Of a stretch of DNA of 64,000 nucleotides, positions 1 through 8,380 are shown piece after piece. A model generated the notes under the pieces. That model ran no database searches, was not told where the DNA came from, and worked only from the letters and a program-made list of their open reading frames with translations. The first letter of the stretch is position 1. Every line of letters begins with the position of its first letter. Source of the DNA: Pseudorhizobium endolithicum (lineage in GTDB: Bacteria; Pseudomonadota; Alphaproteobacteria; Rhizobiales; Rhizobiaceae). Both the position numbers and the translations under genes were made by a program. The stretch lies in the NCBI RefSeq assembly GCF_902153245.2, contig NZ_CABFWF030000001.1:372001-436000 (forward strand), in the 5' to 3' direction.

Positions 1-707
1 CAGTATTTCTTCGGCATCTCCGCCGTCATGGCCTTCACCTTCAACCGCGCCGGGTTGAAGATCGAGGCATAGTAGGTCCGCCAGAGATCGTCGGTGTCAT
101 CCTGGAGATCAGGCTTTTCCGCCGGCTCCTCCGTCGTCCGCAGCGTCCGGCCGTCCCAGGAGGCGGATCCCTTCGGCGTGGCGATCAGCCAGTCCATGTC
201 GTTGAACCGGCGCTGGAAGAAGGGTGCTACCCGCTCGACAATGTAATGATCCGGCTCGAACCAGGCCACGAACTGCCGGCGCGCCGCCGTATCGGGTGGC
301 AACCGCAGTTCCTTGAAGCGCACAAAGGCCGTCATCTTGTGATAGTCGCGCCCCACCGACTTCGCCATCTGCCGTGCCGCCACGACATCCGCATCGGCGG
401 CCATCGAAAGCAGCTGGCGATTGCGGCTCAGCCGGAAAAGGAGCCGGTAGAGCAGCGAAAACCGCGCCGGATCGCTGTGGCAGACCACGGTAGCGGCGAG
501 CTTCAGGAAATCGGAAGAAACGGTGATGGAACCGTCGTGAGGCAATGCCGGCGGAAGATCGGCGGGCGCTGCTGCGAAAAGGCTTCTTTCCTGCTCCAAG
601 GTGCGCCAGAGGATCTGCTCCGGCCGCACCCCACCCTGCAGCAGTGCCCGCGCAGCATCCCGCCACTCCTCCAGATCTCCCCTGCCCTTCAACGTGATCG
701 TGTACAT
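1..707 (-). CDS. UdgX-type DNA metabolism protein, N-terminal part (runs off the window)
   Basis: The reading frame starts at ATG 707 and is still open at base 1, so 235 residues of the 5' part are visible. It begins [19 protein letters not shown] and resembles the 'probable DNA metabolism protein' family (TIGR03915). In many alphaproteobacteria this domain is fused to the N-terminus of a UdgX-like uracil-DNA glycosylase. The visible sequence ends at MPKKY, about where the UDG domain would begin, so the fusion is likely but not proven. The start codon overlaps the stop of the upstream radical SAM gene (TGATG), so the two are almost certainly co-translated. Role inferred: uracil or base-damage repair with the radical SAM partner. 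Confidence 0.75.
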   Translation of the reverse strand, partial: MYTITLKGRGDLEEWRDAARALLQGGVRPEQILWRTLEQERSLFAAAPADLPPALPHDGSITVSSDFLKLAATVVCHSDPARFSLLYRLLFRLSRNRQLLSMAADADVVAARQMAKSVGRDYHKMTAFVRFKELRLPPDTAARRQFVAWFEPDHYIVERVAPFFQRRFNDMDWLIATPKGSASWDGRTLRTTEEPAEKPDLQDDTDDLWRTYYASIFNPARLKVKAMTAEMPKKY

Positions 708-1951
708 CAAAGCAGCGACAGTTGTTCCGGCTTCGGCTCGAACATCGCCCGCAGGTCCGGCCGGTCAACCAGCCGGTGCGGCGTCCACCCTTCCGCCGTG
801 ATGAACGGCTGAACCTTGCGCAACGACACACCGAGCCGCTTCAGGTCGTCGAGCCGGAGCCGGGAGAAGCGGCGCGCCGCGATGATCGCCTTTACCGTCT
901 TGGTGCCGAGCCCCGGCACCCGAAGCAGCATTTCCCGCTCCGCCCGGTTGATGTCCACGGGAAACCGCTCCCGATGCCGGAGCGCCCAGGCAAGCTTCGG
1001 GTCAAGGTCCAGATCGAGCATTCCGTCCGGCCGCGCCGACGTAATCTCGCCGATCTCGAAGCCGTAGAAGCGGTAAAGCCAATCCGCCTGGTAGAGCCGA
1101 TGCTCACGCATCAGCGGCGGCTTGATGAGCGGCAGGTTCTTCGACGAATCTGGGATCGGGCTGAAGGCCGAATAGTAGACGCGCTTGAGGCCGTAGCTGC
1201 CATAGAGGCGTGCGCTCGTGCCGAGGATGGTCGCGTCATTGGCTCCGTCCGCGCCGACGATCATCTGCGTGCTCTGGCCGGCCGGCGCGAACCTCCGCAC
1301 CCGCTTCGTCTGCATGGTCGGCTCGCTCATCTCCTCGATCTTGAGGCGCAACTCCCCCATCGACCGGCGGATGCTGTCCGGCCGCTTTTCAGGCGCATAG
1401 CGGGTGATGCCGGCATCGGTCGGCAGTTCGATGTTGAGCGACAGGCGGTCAGCGTAAAGCCCCGCCTCCTCGATGAGATGCGGCGACGCTTCGGGAATCG
1501 ACTTGAGATGGATATAGCCGCGGAAGTTATGGGTGGTGCGCAACTCCCGCGCGATCCGCACCATTTCCTCCATCGTGTGGTCGGAGGAGCGGATGATGCC
1601 GGAGGACAGGAAAAGGCCCTCGATATAGTTGCGGCGGTAAAATTCCAGCGTCAGCCAGATCACCTCCTCCACCGAAAAACGCGCTCGTTCGACATTGCTG
1701 GAAGATCGGTTGATGCAATAGGCGCAGTCGTAGATACAGAAGTTCGTGAGCAGGATCTTCAGGAGCGAGATGCACCGCCCGTCCGGGGCATATGCATGAC
1801 AGATGCCGGAGCCTTCGGTAGAGCCGAGGCCTCCCGACGCGCCGGAATGGCGGCGGGCGGTACCGCTCGAGGCGCAGGACGCATCGTATTTCGCAGCATC
1901 GGACAGGATGGCCAGGCGTTCTTTGAGCGACTTCTTCATTAGCTTGTTCAC
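707..1951 (-). CDS. putative DNA modification/repair radical SAM protein
   Basis: This 414-residue protein carries a radical SAM 4Fe-4S motif CX3CX2C (C72, C76, C79 in FCIYDCAYC). It also has a C-terminal helix-hairpin-helix segment around residues 325-385 ([20 protein letters not shown]), a fold that binds DNA. This layout matches the TIGR03916 family, which is found beside UdgX-type proteins. The reaction is not known to me; distant similarity to spore photoproduct lyase suggests base repair chemistry. It is first in a two-gene operon with the UdgX-type gene and diverges from greA. ATG 1951 is the first in-frame start; the alternative internal Met at codon 5 would make little difference. 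Confidence 0.85.
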   Translation of the reverse strand: MNKLMKKSLKERLAILSDAAKYDASCASSGTARRHSGASGGLGSTEGSGICHAYAPDGRCISLLKILLTNFCIYDCAYCINRSSSNVERARFSVEEVIWLTLEFYRRNYIEGLFLSSGIIRSSDHTMEEMVRIARELRTTHNFRGYIHLKSIPEASPHLIEEAGLYADRLSLNIELPTDAGITRYAPEKRPDSIRRSMGELRLKIEEMSEPTMQTKRVRRFAPAGQSTQMIVGADGANDATILGTSARLYGSYGLKRVYYSAFSPIPDSSKNLPLIKPPLMREHRLYQADWLYRFYGFEIGEITSARPDGMLDLDLDPKLAWALRHRERFPVDINRAEREMLLRVPGLGTKTVKAIIAARRFSRLRLDDLKRLGVSLRKVQPFITAEGWTPHRLVDRPDLRAMFEPKPEQLSLL

Positions 1952-2041
1952 TATATGTTCCGGCTCCGCCAGTCAACCATTCGCGTGTCGACGAAGAGAA
2001 CGGTGTTGAAACCGGCCCTGCCGCGCCTATTTCGAAAATGC

Positions 2042-2070
2042 TGGAAATCGCAGATCGTCCTCTGCTATAG
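2042..2070 (+). promoter_or_regulatory. greA promoter (predicted)
   Basis: TGGAAA at 2042-2047 and an extended -10 TGCTATAG ending at 2070 are 17 bp apart, which predicts a start near 2077. This gives greA a leader of about 95 nt. Only sequence match supports it. Confidence 0.45.
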
Positions 2071-2094
2071 TTCCCGAAATTTAGCTGTGTGGAT

Positions 2095-2130
2095 GGTTCC
2101 GAAGTTTCACTCCGGAACCTGTTTCTTTTT
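2095..2130 (+). terminator. terminator-like hairpin in the greA leader
   Basis: GGTTCCG (2095-2101) pairs perfectly with CGGAACC (2113-2119). An 11-nt loop separates them and a T-rich tail (2120-2130) follows. It lies about 40 bp before the greA start and downstream of its predicted promoter, so it could attenuate greA and release a short leader RNA. E. coli greA also has leader termination (GraL). Confidence 0.55.
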
Positions 2131-2170
2131 GTGGCCGCGCCCGGCGCGTCCACTCGCGAAGGACAAGGAA

Positions 2171-2647
2171 ATGGTCGAAAAGGTACCGATGACGCAGAAC
2201 GGCTTCAACCAGTTGCAGGAGGAACTGCGCTGGCGCCAACAGGAGGAGCGTCCCCGCATCATCGAGGCGATCGCCGAGGCGCGCGCCCATGGCGACCTTT
2301 CGGAAAACGCCGAATACCATGCGGCCAAGGAAGCCCAGAGCCACAACGAGGGCCGCATCACCGAGCTCGAGGACCTGATCGCCCGCGCCGAGGTCATCGA
2401 CCTGTCGAAGATGTCCGGCTCCAAGATCAAGTTCGGCGCCACCGTCAAGCTTGTCGACGAGGATACCGACGAGGAGAAGACCTACCAGATCGTCGGCGAC
2501 CAAGAAGCCGACGTGAAGGCGGGCCGCATCTCCGTCTCCTCCCCCATCGCCCGTGCCATGATCGGCAAGGAGGTCGGCGATTCGATCGAGGTGAACGCAC
2601 CCGGGGGCGCCAAGGGCTACGAGATCCTCTCCGTCAGCTGGGGCTGA
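2171..2647 (+). CDS. greA: transcription elongation factor GreA
   Basis: The 158-residue product has the usual GreA length. An N-terminal coiled coil (about residues 8-75) contains the acidic tip region around [16 protein letters not shown], and a C-terminal FKBP-like domain follows. It rescues backtracked RNA polymerase by stimulating transcript cleavage. The open frame extends upstream to 1955, but ATG 2171 has the ribosome site AAGGA about 7 bases before it and gives the family length. The next gene follows within 12 bases, an arrangement conserved in rhizobia. Confidence 0.97.
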   Translation: MVEKVPMTQNGFNQLQEELRWRQQEERPRIIEAIAEARAHGDLSENAEYHAAKEAQSHNEGRITELEDLIARAEVIDLSKMSGSKIKFGATVKLVDEDTDEEKTYQIVGDQEADVKAGRISVSSPIARAMIGKEVGDSIEVNAPGGAKGYEILSVSWG

Positions 2648-2658
2648 CGGCCCCATTG

Positions 2659-3705
2659 GTGTCCCTGCGCCACATCACCGTGATTGCGCCGCACTTCAAG
2701 CGGCGCCTTTCCGGCGTGACTTCGACTGTCGTGCAACTCGTCCCCGAACAGGTGCGGCTCGGCCGCGGCATCGTTACCCTCGGCCCCGGCCTTCCCGACC
2801 ACCTGCCGAAGATGCTATGGAGGCAGCTTCCCGCGCTCTGGCGGCGGCCCGAGCAAGCCCGCTGGCGGGTCTGGCCTGCCCGCCGTAACACTGAGATGTT
2901 GCCCGGCATCCTGATGCGGTCCGTGCTGCGCATGCCGCTGAAGCTCCTGTTCACCTCGGCCGCACAGCGCAAGCATTCGCGGTACACGAAATGGCTGATC
3001 CGCAACATGGATGCGGTGGTGGCGACGAGCGCGCGCTCCGGCTCCTTCCTGGAAGTGCCGCACACGGTGATCCGCCATGGAATCGATCTCGAGGTCTTCC
3101 ATCCTCCTCGATCAGCGGACGATGCGATGGCCGCGACCGGATTGCCCGGACGGTACCTGATCGGCTGCTTCGGGCGCGTCCGCCATCAGAAGGGAACGGA
3201 CCTTTTCGTCCGCGCCATGATCGAACTCCTGCCGCAGCATCCGGACTGGACGGCAGTTGTCTGCGGCCGCGTTACCGCCGAGCACCACGCCTTCGGGGAA
3301 GAATTGAAGGCTGCCGTCGCGGCTGCCGGCCTGTCCGACCGTATCCGGTTTCTGGGCGAGGTCGACGACATCAAGCCCTGGTACCGCCGCCTGACGCTCT
3401 ACGTCGCCCCCTCCCGCAACGAGGGCTTCGGGCTCACCCCTCTGGAAGCCATGGCCTCCCAGACCGCCGTGGTCGCAAGCGATGCCGGTGCCTATTCCGA
3501 GCAGATCGCTATTGGCGAGACGGGTGCGGTCGTCCCCGCCGGAAACTACGAGGCCCTGCGCGACGCGATACGTCCCTACCTGGCAAATCCCCGCCTGGCA
3601 CAAGAGCATGGCCGCAAGGGGCTGGAGCACGTGCAGGCAAACTTCGCCCTTCGCCGGGAGGCTGAGGCGCTGGAGGAGGTTTACAGTGCGATGATCAGTC
3701 TCTAA
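2659..3705 (+). CDS. lpsB: LPS core glycosyltransferase, GT4 family (LpsB/LpcC-like)
   Basis: The 348-residue product has GT-B fold features: an N-terminal acceptor half (IAPHFKRRLSGVTSTV) and a C-terminal donor-binding half. The latter holds GCFGRVRHQKGTD and the family motif EGFGLTPLEAMA. It matches the rhizobial LpsB/LpcC mannosyltransferases of LPS core assembly, which lie next to greA in Sinorhizobium and Rhizobium. There is no ATG at the right place: GTG 2659 is chosen because the homologous region starts right after it, and TTG 2656 is the alternative. The ribosome site is weak, so translational coupling to greA is likely. Confidence 0.85.
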   Translation: MSLRHITVIAPHFKRRLSGVTSTVVQLVPEQVRLGRGIVTLGPGLPDHLPKMLWRQLPALWRRPEQARWRVWPARRNTEMLPGILMRSVLRMPLKLLFTSAAQRKHSRYTKWLIRNMDAVVATSARSGSFLEVPHTVIRHGIDLEVFHPPRSADDAMAATGLPGRYLIGCFGRVRHQKGTDLFVRAMIELLPQHPDWTAVVCGRVTAEHHAFGEELKAAVAAAGLSDRIRFLGEVDDIKPWYRRLTLYVAPSRNEGFGLTPLEAMASQTAVVASDAGAYSEQIAIGETGAVVPAGNYEALRDAIRPYLANPRLAQEHGRKGLEHVQANFALRREAEALEEVYSAMISL

Positions 3706-3766
3706 CCCCACCGGCTGAGTGATCCTGCCACTCGTTTCTGTCTCTGTTTGCTGGTATCGGCACCCC

Positions 3767-4567
3767 ATGAACACTTCCAAATCCAACGACCTCGTCAACG
3801 TGATCTGCATGAAGTGGGGAACCCTGTACGGCCCGGAATACGTCAATAACCTGTTCCATGGCGTAACTCGGCACCTGCGGCGCCCGCATCGTTTCATCTG
3901 CTTTACCGATGATGGCTCCGGTCTGGAGACGGACATAGAAGTGCAGCCCCTGCCAATCTTGAAGATGCGGCTGGGAGAGACGGACCTCCGCTGGCGGAAA
4001 CTCTCTGTCCTGGCCGTCGATCTCGCAGGCTTGAAGGGTCCCACCCTCTTCCTCGACCTGGATCTTGTCGTCATCGACTCCCTTGATCCGTTCTTCGATC
4101 TGGAGGGACGCTTCTTCATCATTCGCGACGATGACCTGTTCAGGTCCAAGCCGTTGAGAAAGGTCAACCCTTCTCGCGATCGCTTTCTGGCAATGGTCGG
4201 AAACAGCTCCGTCTTTCGCTTCGAGTTCGGGAGCCATGCGGATATTCTGGAAGACTACCTGGCCGATCCGGAGAAGGCGGCACAGGATTTCGAACATGAG
4301 CAACAATTCCTGAGCGATCGCATCTTCAAGGCGGGACAACTGAGATACTGGCCGGCGGAATGGTGCGTCAGCTTCAAGAATGCCTGCGTCCCGCGCTATC
4401 TGAAGAGCTTCCTTGCCGATCCTTCGCCACCCGCGGGCGCGCGCATCATCGTCTTCGCCGGCAATCCGAAGATGAGCGACGTGTTGGCCGGAGGCGGTCA
4501 GAAATGGTACCGGCGGATTGGAAACGTGGACTGGCTAAAGCGGGCCTGGCGGACAGGACAGGTATGA
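3767..4567 (+). CDS. putative glycosyltransferase (nucleotide-diphospho-sugar transferase type)
   Basis: A 266-residue protein with a DXD-like strip FLDLDLVVIDSL near residue 100. This is typical of GT-A, GT8-like enzymes that bind a metal-nucleotide sugar. Other recognisable segments are NVICMKWGTLYGPEYVN at the N-terminus and EQQFLSDRIF. ATG 3767 is preferred to the open-frame start at 3719 because similarity begins at LVNVICMKWG. It follows lpsB by 61 bases and probably acts on LPS or another surface glycan. The acceptor is unknown. Confidence 0.7.
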   Translation: MNTSKSNDLVNVICMKWGTLYGPEYVNNLFHGVTRHLRRPHRFICFTDDGSGLETDIEVQPLPILKMRLGETDLRWRKLSVLAVDLAGLKGPTLFLDLDLVVIDSLDPFFDLEGRFFIIRDDDLFRSKPLRKVNPSRDRFLAMVGNSSVFRFEFGSHADILEDYLADPEKAAQDFEHEQQFLSDRIFKAGQLRYWPAEWCVSFKNACVPRYLKSFLADPSPPAGARIIVFAGNPKMSDVLAGGGQKWYRRIGNVDWLKRAWRTGQV

Positions 4568-4610
4568 CGCTAGAACGACAGAGATGGATGGCTGTGGGCA
4601 ATGAGCACGT

Positions 4611-5348
4611 GTGATGCCGAGAAAAAAGACCAAATTTGAAAACTTCTTCTCATTCACCCGGCACCAGCGCCGATGGGGCGGACGCAAGCATTCAGAACTT
4701 CCTGACGACCTCGAAGGTCTGAAGACGATACTGGTCGAGACGGACGCCAGGCCGGCCGAGATGGGCCAGATCAAGTCGCTCGACAAGCACGTGGAAAACC
4801 TGCGCATTCAATTCTCGGGCAAGCCGGAACTTCTCTTCCACCATGCTAAGCTGATTGTCCTCGTCCGGCGGGAATTCGATACGAAGGAGAACTACAAGCG
4901 CTTCCGGGGTCTCTGGGATCAGGAGAGTGCCTTCCTCCGCAAGCAGTCCGATCTCCGATGGCTGATATCGGCCGCGGACACCTTTGCCGACCACGACGAG
5001 GATCCCCTCACGCGGTCCATCGCGATGATGACGTCGCTGCTGGTCAATACGATCAAGGTCTGCGAGACCGACCGTTTCATCCGCGGTTGCGAGACTGCCC
5101 CCGTGATCGGTGAACGTATCGAACGGATCAACAACGGCCATCGCGCGCTCTTCGACGGCATTACCTTCATCAATGTCGGGATCGACGACACCCTTCGTAA
5201 CATGCGCTGGAGACTGGAGTCCTATTTTCGCCATGGGCCTGCCGGAGAGATCGCGGCAGAGGTGTTCGCCCGCCTTCAGGAGCATGATACGGCCTATGGC
5301 CGGTTACGCGCGCTTCACCACCGGGAACGAAACAACTGGTGGGACTGA
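4611..5348 (+). CDS. hypothetical protein, unrecognised family
   Basis: A 245-residue protein that I do not recognise. It is charged and rich in Arg, Glu and Asp, has no signal peptide or membrane span, and looks alpha-helical (VENLRIQFSGKPELLFHHAKLIVLVRR; long helices after residue 90). It starts at GTG 4611 with an ATG immediately after (4614); the second is equally possible. It sits 43 bases after a glycosyltransferase gene on the same strand and convergent to lrp, so it may belong to the greA-lpsB transcription unit. Codon use looks like its neighbours. Confidence 0.7.
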   Translation: MMPRKKTKFENFFSFTRHQRRWGGRKHSELPDDLEGLKTILVETDARPAEMGQIKSLDKHVENLRIQFSGKPELLFHHAKLIVLVRREFDTKENYKRFRGLWDQESAFLRKQSDLRWLISAADTFADHDEDPLTRSIAMMTSLLVNTIKVCETDRFIRGCETAPVIGERIERINNGHRALFDGITFINVGIDDTLRNMRWRLESYFRHGPAGEIAAEVFARLQEHDTAYGRLRALHHRERNNWWD

Positions 5349-5370
5349 CGTTACCGGAGAGGACGACGTC

Positions 5371-5844
5371 TCACACCTCCACCAGCCCCAACTGCTTCAC
5401 CTGCCGGATCGTCAGCATGGTGCGGACGGTATCGACGTGTTCGTCGGCGGTCAGCACTTCGATCACGAAGTTCTGGAACACGGTCAGGTTCTCCGCCGTG
5501 CAGCGCAGCAGGAAATCGCTGTCGCCGGAAACCATCCATGCCTCGCGCACGATCGGCCAGGCTTCCACCCGCTTCGCGAACGACTTCAGGTCGGCGTCGG
5601 ACTGGCGCCTCAGGCCCACCATGCAGAAGGCCACGAGGTCGAAGCCGAGCTTCGGGCCGTTGAGAAGAGCGTGGTAGCCCTCGATGATGCCGGCCTCTTC
5701 GAGCTTGCGCACGCGGCGCAGGCATGGCGGCGCCGAGATGCCGACCCGTTCGGCAAGCTCCACATTGGTCATCCGGCCGTCGCGCTGCAACTCGCGAAGT
5801 ATCTTGATGTCTATTGCGTCCAGGTCGGCGCGAAGCACGGGCAT
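5371..5844 (-). CDS. Lrp/AsnC family transcriptional regulator
   Basis: A 157-residue protein with an N-terminal helix-turn-helix (ELQRDGRMTNVELAERVGIS) and a C-terminal RAM ligand-binding domain (MVSGDSDFLLRCTAENLTVF). Such proteins form octamer-like assemblies and respond to amino acids. ATG 5844 is chosen because similarity starts at LRADLDAIDIKIL and an AAGGGG stretch directly precedes it; an in-frame ATG at 5907 would add 21 unconserved residues. It diverges from trxB across a 226-base region that should hold both promoters. Confidence 0.88.
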   Translation of the reverse strand: MPVLRADLDAIDIKILRELQRDGRMTNVELAERVGISAPPCLRRVRKLEEAGIIEGYHALLNGPKLGFDLVAFCMVGLRRQSDADLKSFAKRVEAWPIVREAWMVSGDSDFLLRCTAENLTVFQNFVIEVLTADEHVDTVRTMLTIRQVKQLGLVEV

Positions 5845-6070
5845 CCCCTTCGTTTTCCCGAAGCTTTTAGCCGAAAGTGGATTGGACGCAAGGATCGGGC
5901 GCGGCATATTTCCCGTGCCGTGCCAACTGATCTGTTGTTAACGCAAGGCTGCCCTTGATGTAGCGCATGGATCATCCTTAAATGACGCGGCACAGGCGGC
6001 AGATCGCCATCCGCTTCTTATATGAGAGACGCGCGAGCGCGCGACGATCGGCCCGCTGAAAGGAAAGTCA

Positions 6071-7045
6071 ATGTCAGCCCGTCATACCGAAGTCCTCATC
6101 ATCGGTTCCGGCCCCGCCGGTTATACCGCCGCCATCTATGCTGCCCGCGCCATGCTGAAGCCGGTGCTGATCGCGGGCATGGAACAGGGCGGCCAGTTGA
6201 TGATCACCACGGATGTCGAGAACTATCCGGGCTTCGCCGATCCGATTCAGGGACCCTGGCTGATGGAGCAGATGCTCAACCAGGCCGTCCATGTCGGGGC
6301 GGAGATCGTCAATGATCTGGTCACCGAGGTCGAGCTTTCCCGCCGGCCCTTCACGATCAGGACCGATTCCGGCGCCGTCTGGACGGCGGACACCCTTGTC
6401 ATCGCAACGGGCGCCAAGGCGAAGTGGCTCGGCATCGAGAGCGAGCAGCGCTTCCAGGGCTTCGGCGTCTCGGCCTGCGCCACCTGCGACGGCTTCTTCT
6501 ACCGCAACAAGGACGTGATCGTGGTCGGCGGCGGCAATTCCGCCGTCGAGGAAGCCCTCTACCTGTCCAACATCGCCAAGTCCGTCACCGTGGTGCACCG
6601 CCGCGACAGCTTCCGTTCGGAAAAGATCCTGCAGGAACGCCTCTTCCAGCGGCCGAACGTCAAGGTGCTGTGGAATACGGAGATCGCGGAGATCACCGGG
6701 GAACCGGCAAAGCCGCCGATGCCGCCGTCCGTCAACGGCGTACGCCTGCGCGACACGCGCACAGGGGTGGTGAGCGAACAGACGATCGACGGCGTGTTCA
6801 TCGCGATCGGCCATGCACCGGCAACCGAACTTTTCAGGGACAAGCTCAAGATGAAGCCAAACGGCTATCTCTGGACGGCGCCCGATTCGACCGCCACCAG
6901 CCTTCCCGGCGTCTTTGCGGCTGGCGACGTTACCGACGATACATTCCGGCAGGCGATCACCGCCGCCGGCATGGGATGCATGGCGGCCCTCGAAGCCGAG
7001 CGCTACCTCGCCGGCATCCAGCCGATCGTTCAGGCTGCGGAGTGA
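6071..7045 (+). CDS. trxB: thioredoxin-disulfide reductase
   Basis: The 324-residue flavoprotein contains the FAD motif GSGPAG (12-17), the redox-active CATC (136-139), the NADPH motif GGGNSA (153-158) and the C-terminal FAD segment GDVTDDTFRQAITAAGMG. It uses NADPH to reduce thioredoxin in the cytoplasm. Upstream AAAGGAAAG is a plausible ribosome site. The stop is 9 bases from the lsrB start, so the two are probably one operon, as in Sinorhizobium and Agrobacterium. Confidence 0.97.
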   Translation: MSARHTEVLIIGSGPAGYTAAIYAARAMLKPVLIAGMEQGGQLMITTDVENYPGFADPIQGPWLMEQMLNQAVHVGAEIVNDLVTEVELSRRPFTIRTDSGAVWTADTLVIATGAKAKWLGIESEQRFQGFGVSACATCDGFFYRNKDVIVVGGGNSAVEEALYLSNIAKSVTVVHRRDSFRSEKILQERLFQRPNVKVLWNTEIAEITGEPAKPPMPPSVNGVRLRDTRTGVVSEQTIDGVFIAIGHAPATELFRDKLKMKPNGYLWTAPDSTATSLPGVFAAGDVTDDTFRQAITAAGMGCMAALEAERYLAGIQPIVQAAE

Positions 7046-7054
7046 TGGGTTAGC

Positions 7055-7957
7055 ATGGGGGTACCTCTCGACTGGGACAAGTTGCGAATTTTCCACGCGG
7101 CCGCGGAGGCGGGTTCGTTCACCCATGCGGCCGACAAGCTGCATCTGTCCCAGTCGGCCATCAGCCGGCAGGTCAGCGCACTGGAGCAGGATGTCGGCGT
7201 AAAACTCTTCCACCGGCACGCCCGCGGCCTGATCCTGACGGAACAGGGCGAACTCCTGTACCGGACGGCCCATGACGTGCTGCTGAAACTGGAAACGGTC
7301 AAGGTCCAACTGACGGAGACCACGGAAAAGCCTTCCGGCAAGCTCCGCGTCACGACGACTGTCGGCCTAGGCCAGGGCTGGCTGACCGACAAGGTGCAGG
7401 AATTCCTCCAGCTCTACCCGGAGATGTCGATCCAGTTGATCCTCGACAACGAGGAACTGGACGTCAACATGCGCCATGCCGACTGCGCCATCCGCCTTCG
7501 CCAGCCGCAGCAGTCGGACCTGATCCAGCGCAAGCTGTTCACGGTGCACATGCACGTCTATGCAGCGCCCTCCTACATCAACCGCTTCGGCGAGCCCCAT
7601 ACGATCGAAGACCTCGACGATCACAGGGTCATCACCTTCGGCGAGCCGGCACCCAACTACCTGCTCGACGTGAACTGGCTGGAAACGGCTGGGCGATCTT
7701 CGGACAATCCGCGCGCGCCGCATCTGCAGATCAACAGCCAGACATCCATCAAGCGCGCCTGCCTTCTCGGCATCGGCATCGCCGTGCTGCCGGACTATAT
7801 CGTCGGCCGCGATCCGGGCCTCATCCAGTTGCCGCTTTCAGCCGACATCCCTTCCTTCGACACGTATTTCTGCTACCCCGACGAGATGAAGAACGCCGCG
7901 AAGCTGAAGGTCTTCCGCGATTTCATCGTGGCCAAGGCGCGGAACTGGAATTTCTGA
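7055..7957 (+). CDS. lsrB: LysR family regulator LsrB
   Basis: A 300-residue LysR protein with a winged helix (LRIFHAAAEAGSFTHAADKL, residues 10-29) and a periplasmic-binding-like effector domain from about residue 95. Position after trxB and before tandem AbcR sRNAs matches LsrB, known in S. meliloti for effects on LPS and the oxidative stress response. Its three cysteines are C144, C236 and C273. Allowing for a two-residue offset, these correspond to the redox cysteines I recall for S. meliloti LsrB (C146, C238, C275). The identity rests on synteny plus family resemblance. Confidence 0.88.
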   Translation: MGVPLDWDKLRIFHAAAEAGSFTHAADKLHLSQSAISRQVSALEQDVGVKLFHRHARGLILTEQGELLYRTAHDVLLKLETVKVQLTETTEKPSGKLRVTTTVGLGQGWLTDKVQEFLQLYPEMSIQLILDNEELDVNMRHADCAIRLRQPQQSDLIQRKLFTVHMHVYAAPSYINRFGEPHTIEDLDDHRVITFGEPAPNYLLDVNWLETAGRSSDNPRAPHLQINSQTSIKRACLLGIGIAVLPDYIVGRDPGLIQLPLSADIPSFDTYFCYPDEMKNAAKLKVFRDFIVAKARNWNF

Positions 7958-8064
7958 CGCATCCGTGCCGAGAAATCTGCATCGGCCAAGGGGTGCGCCA
8001 TCTGCATGGCTGTCCTGCACATTTATGCATTGTTCGCTGCACAAAAAACCACCATATCGCACAC

Positions 8065-8182
8065 AGCTGATGCACATGGTGGCTTTCCTCCCAGTTCCAC
8101 CGCAGCAGCTGTTCCCCTCTGGAGGTTTTTTGACCTTCACACTTATAGGGCCCTGGAGCGATCCGGTGGCCCTCTTTTTTTG
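8065..8182 (+). ncRNA. abcR1: AbcR-type trans-acting sRNA, first of a tandem pair
   Basis: A predicted promoter TTGTTC (8030-8035), 17 bp, CATATC (8053-8058) gives a start near 8065. The end is a Rho-independent terminator AGGGCC...GGCCCT followed by seven T at about 8147-8181. The product is about 117 nt. It carries pyrimidine-rich anti-Shine-Dalgarno-like stretches (CTTTCCTCCCAG and GTTCCCCTCTGG). The second sRNA shares its 3' half. Location between lsrB and an arsR gene matches the alpha-r15 family (AbcR1/AbcR2; SmrC15/SmrC16), Hfq-dependent repressors of ABC-transporter mRNAs. Which copy is orthologous to AbcR1 is assigned only by length and order. Confidence 0.82.
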
Positions 8183-8347
8183 CCTTTCATCAAAGCCGGC
8201 TGCCCCCTTGCCGGCGAGCAACCTCTTCCCATATTGCGCCCGGTTGGCTGCTGACGGCGACTCCCGGTTGCCTTGCCAGCTGTTCCCCTCTGGAGGTTCA
8301 ACCTTCACACCTAAGGGCCAGGAGCGATCCGCGGCCCTTCTTTTTTG
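8108..8347 (+). repeat. direct repeat of about 70 bp shared by the two sRNAs
   Basis: About 8106-8181 and 8277-8347 are near-identical: a shared GCTGTTCCCCTCTGGAGGTT block, then ACCTTCACAC, GGAGCGATCC and a terminator. The two copies are about 171 bp apart. This fits an ancestral tandem duplication of one sRNA gene. Confidence 0.85.
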
Positions 8348-8348
8348 C
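8242..8348 (+). ncRNA. abcR2: AbcR-type trans-acting sRNA, second of a tandem pair
   Basis: A predicted promoter TTGCCG (8208-8213) and CATATT (8230-8235) gives a start near 8242. The RNA ends at a terminator AAGGGCC...GGCCCTT followed by T-rich sequence (about 8313-8347). Predicted length is about 107 nt. The block CAGCTGTTCCCCTCTGGAGG is repeated exactly from the first sRNA, while the 5' half differs. This is the arrangement of the two AbcR paralogues, whose different 5' regions give different expression or targets. Confidence 0.8.
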
Positions 8349-8380
8349 CTAGGTCTTTAAATCGCCTTTTCACGATCCAT

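Noticed and set aside
722-1942. 406-residue plus-strand frame opposite the radical SAM gene
   Set aside because: Arg/Pro-rich composition with no family resemblance; it mirrors the codon bias of the opposite real gene.
2089-2658. N-terminal extension of the LpsB frame through greA
   Set aside because: The first 190 residues are an out-of-frame reading of greA; similarity starts at about 2659.
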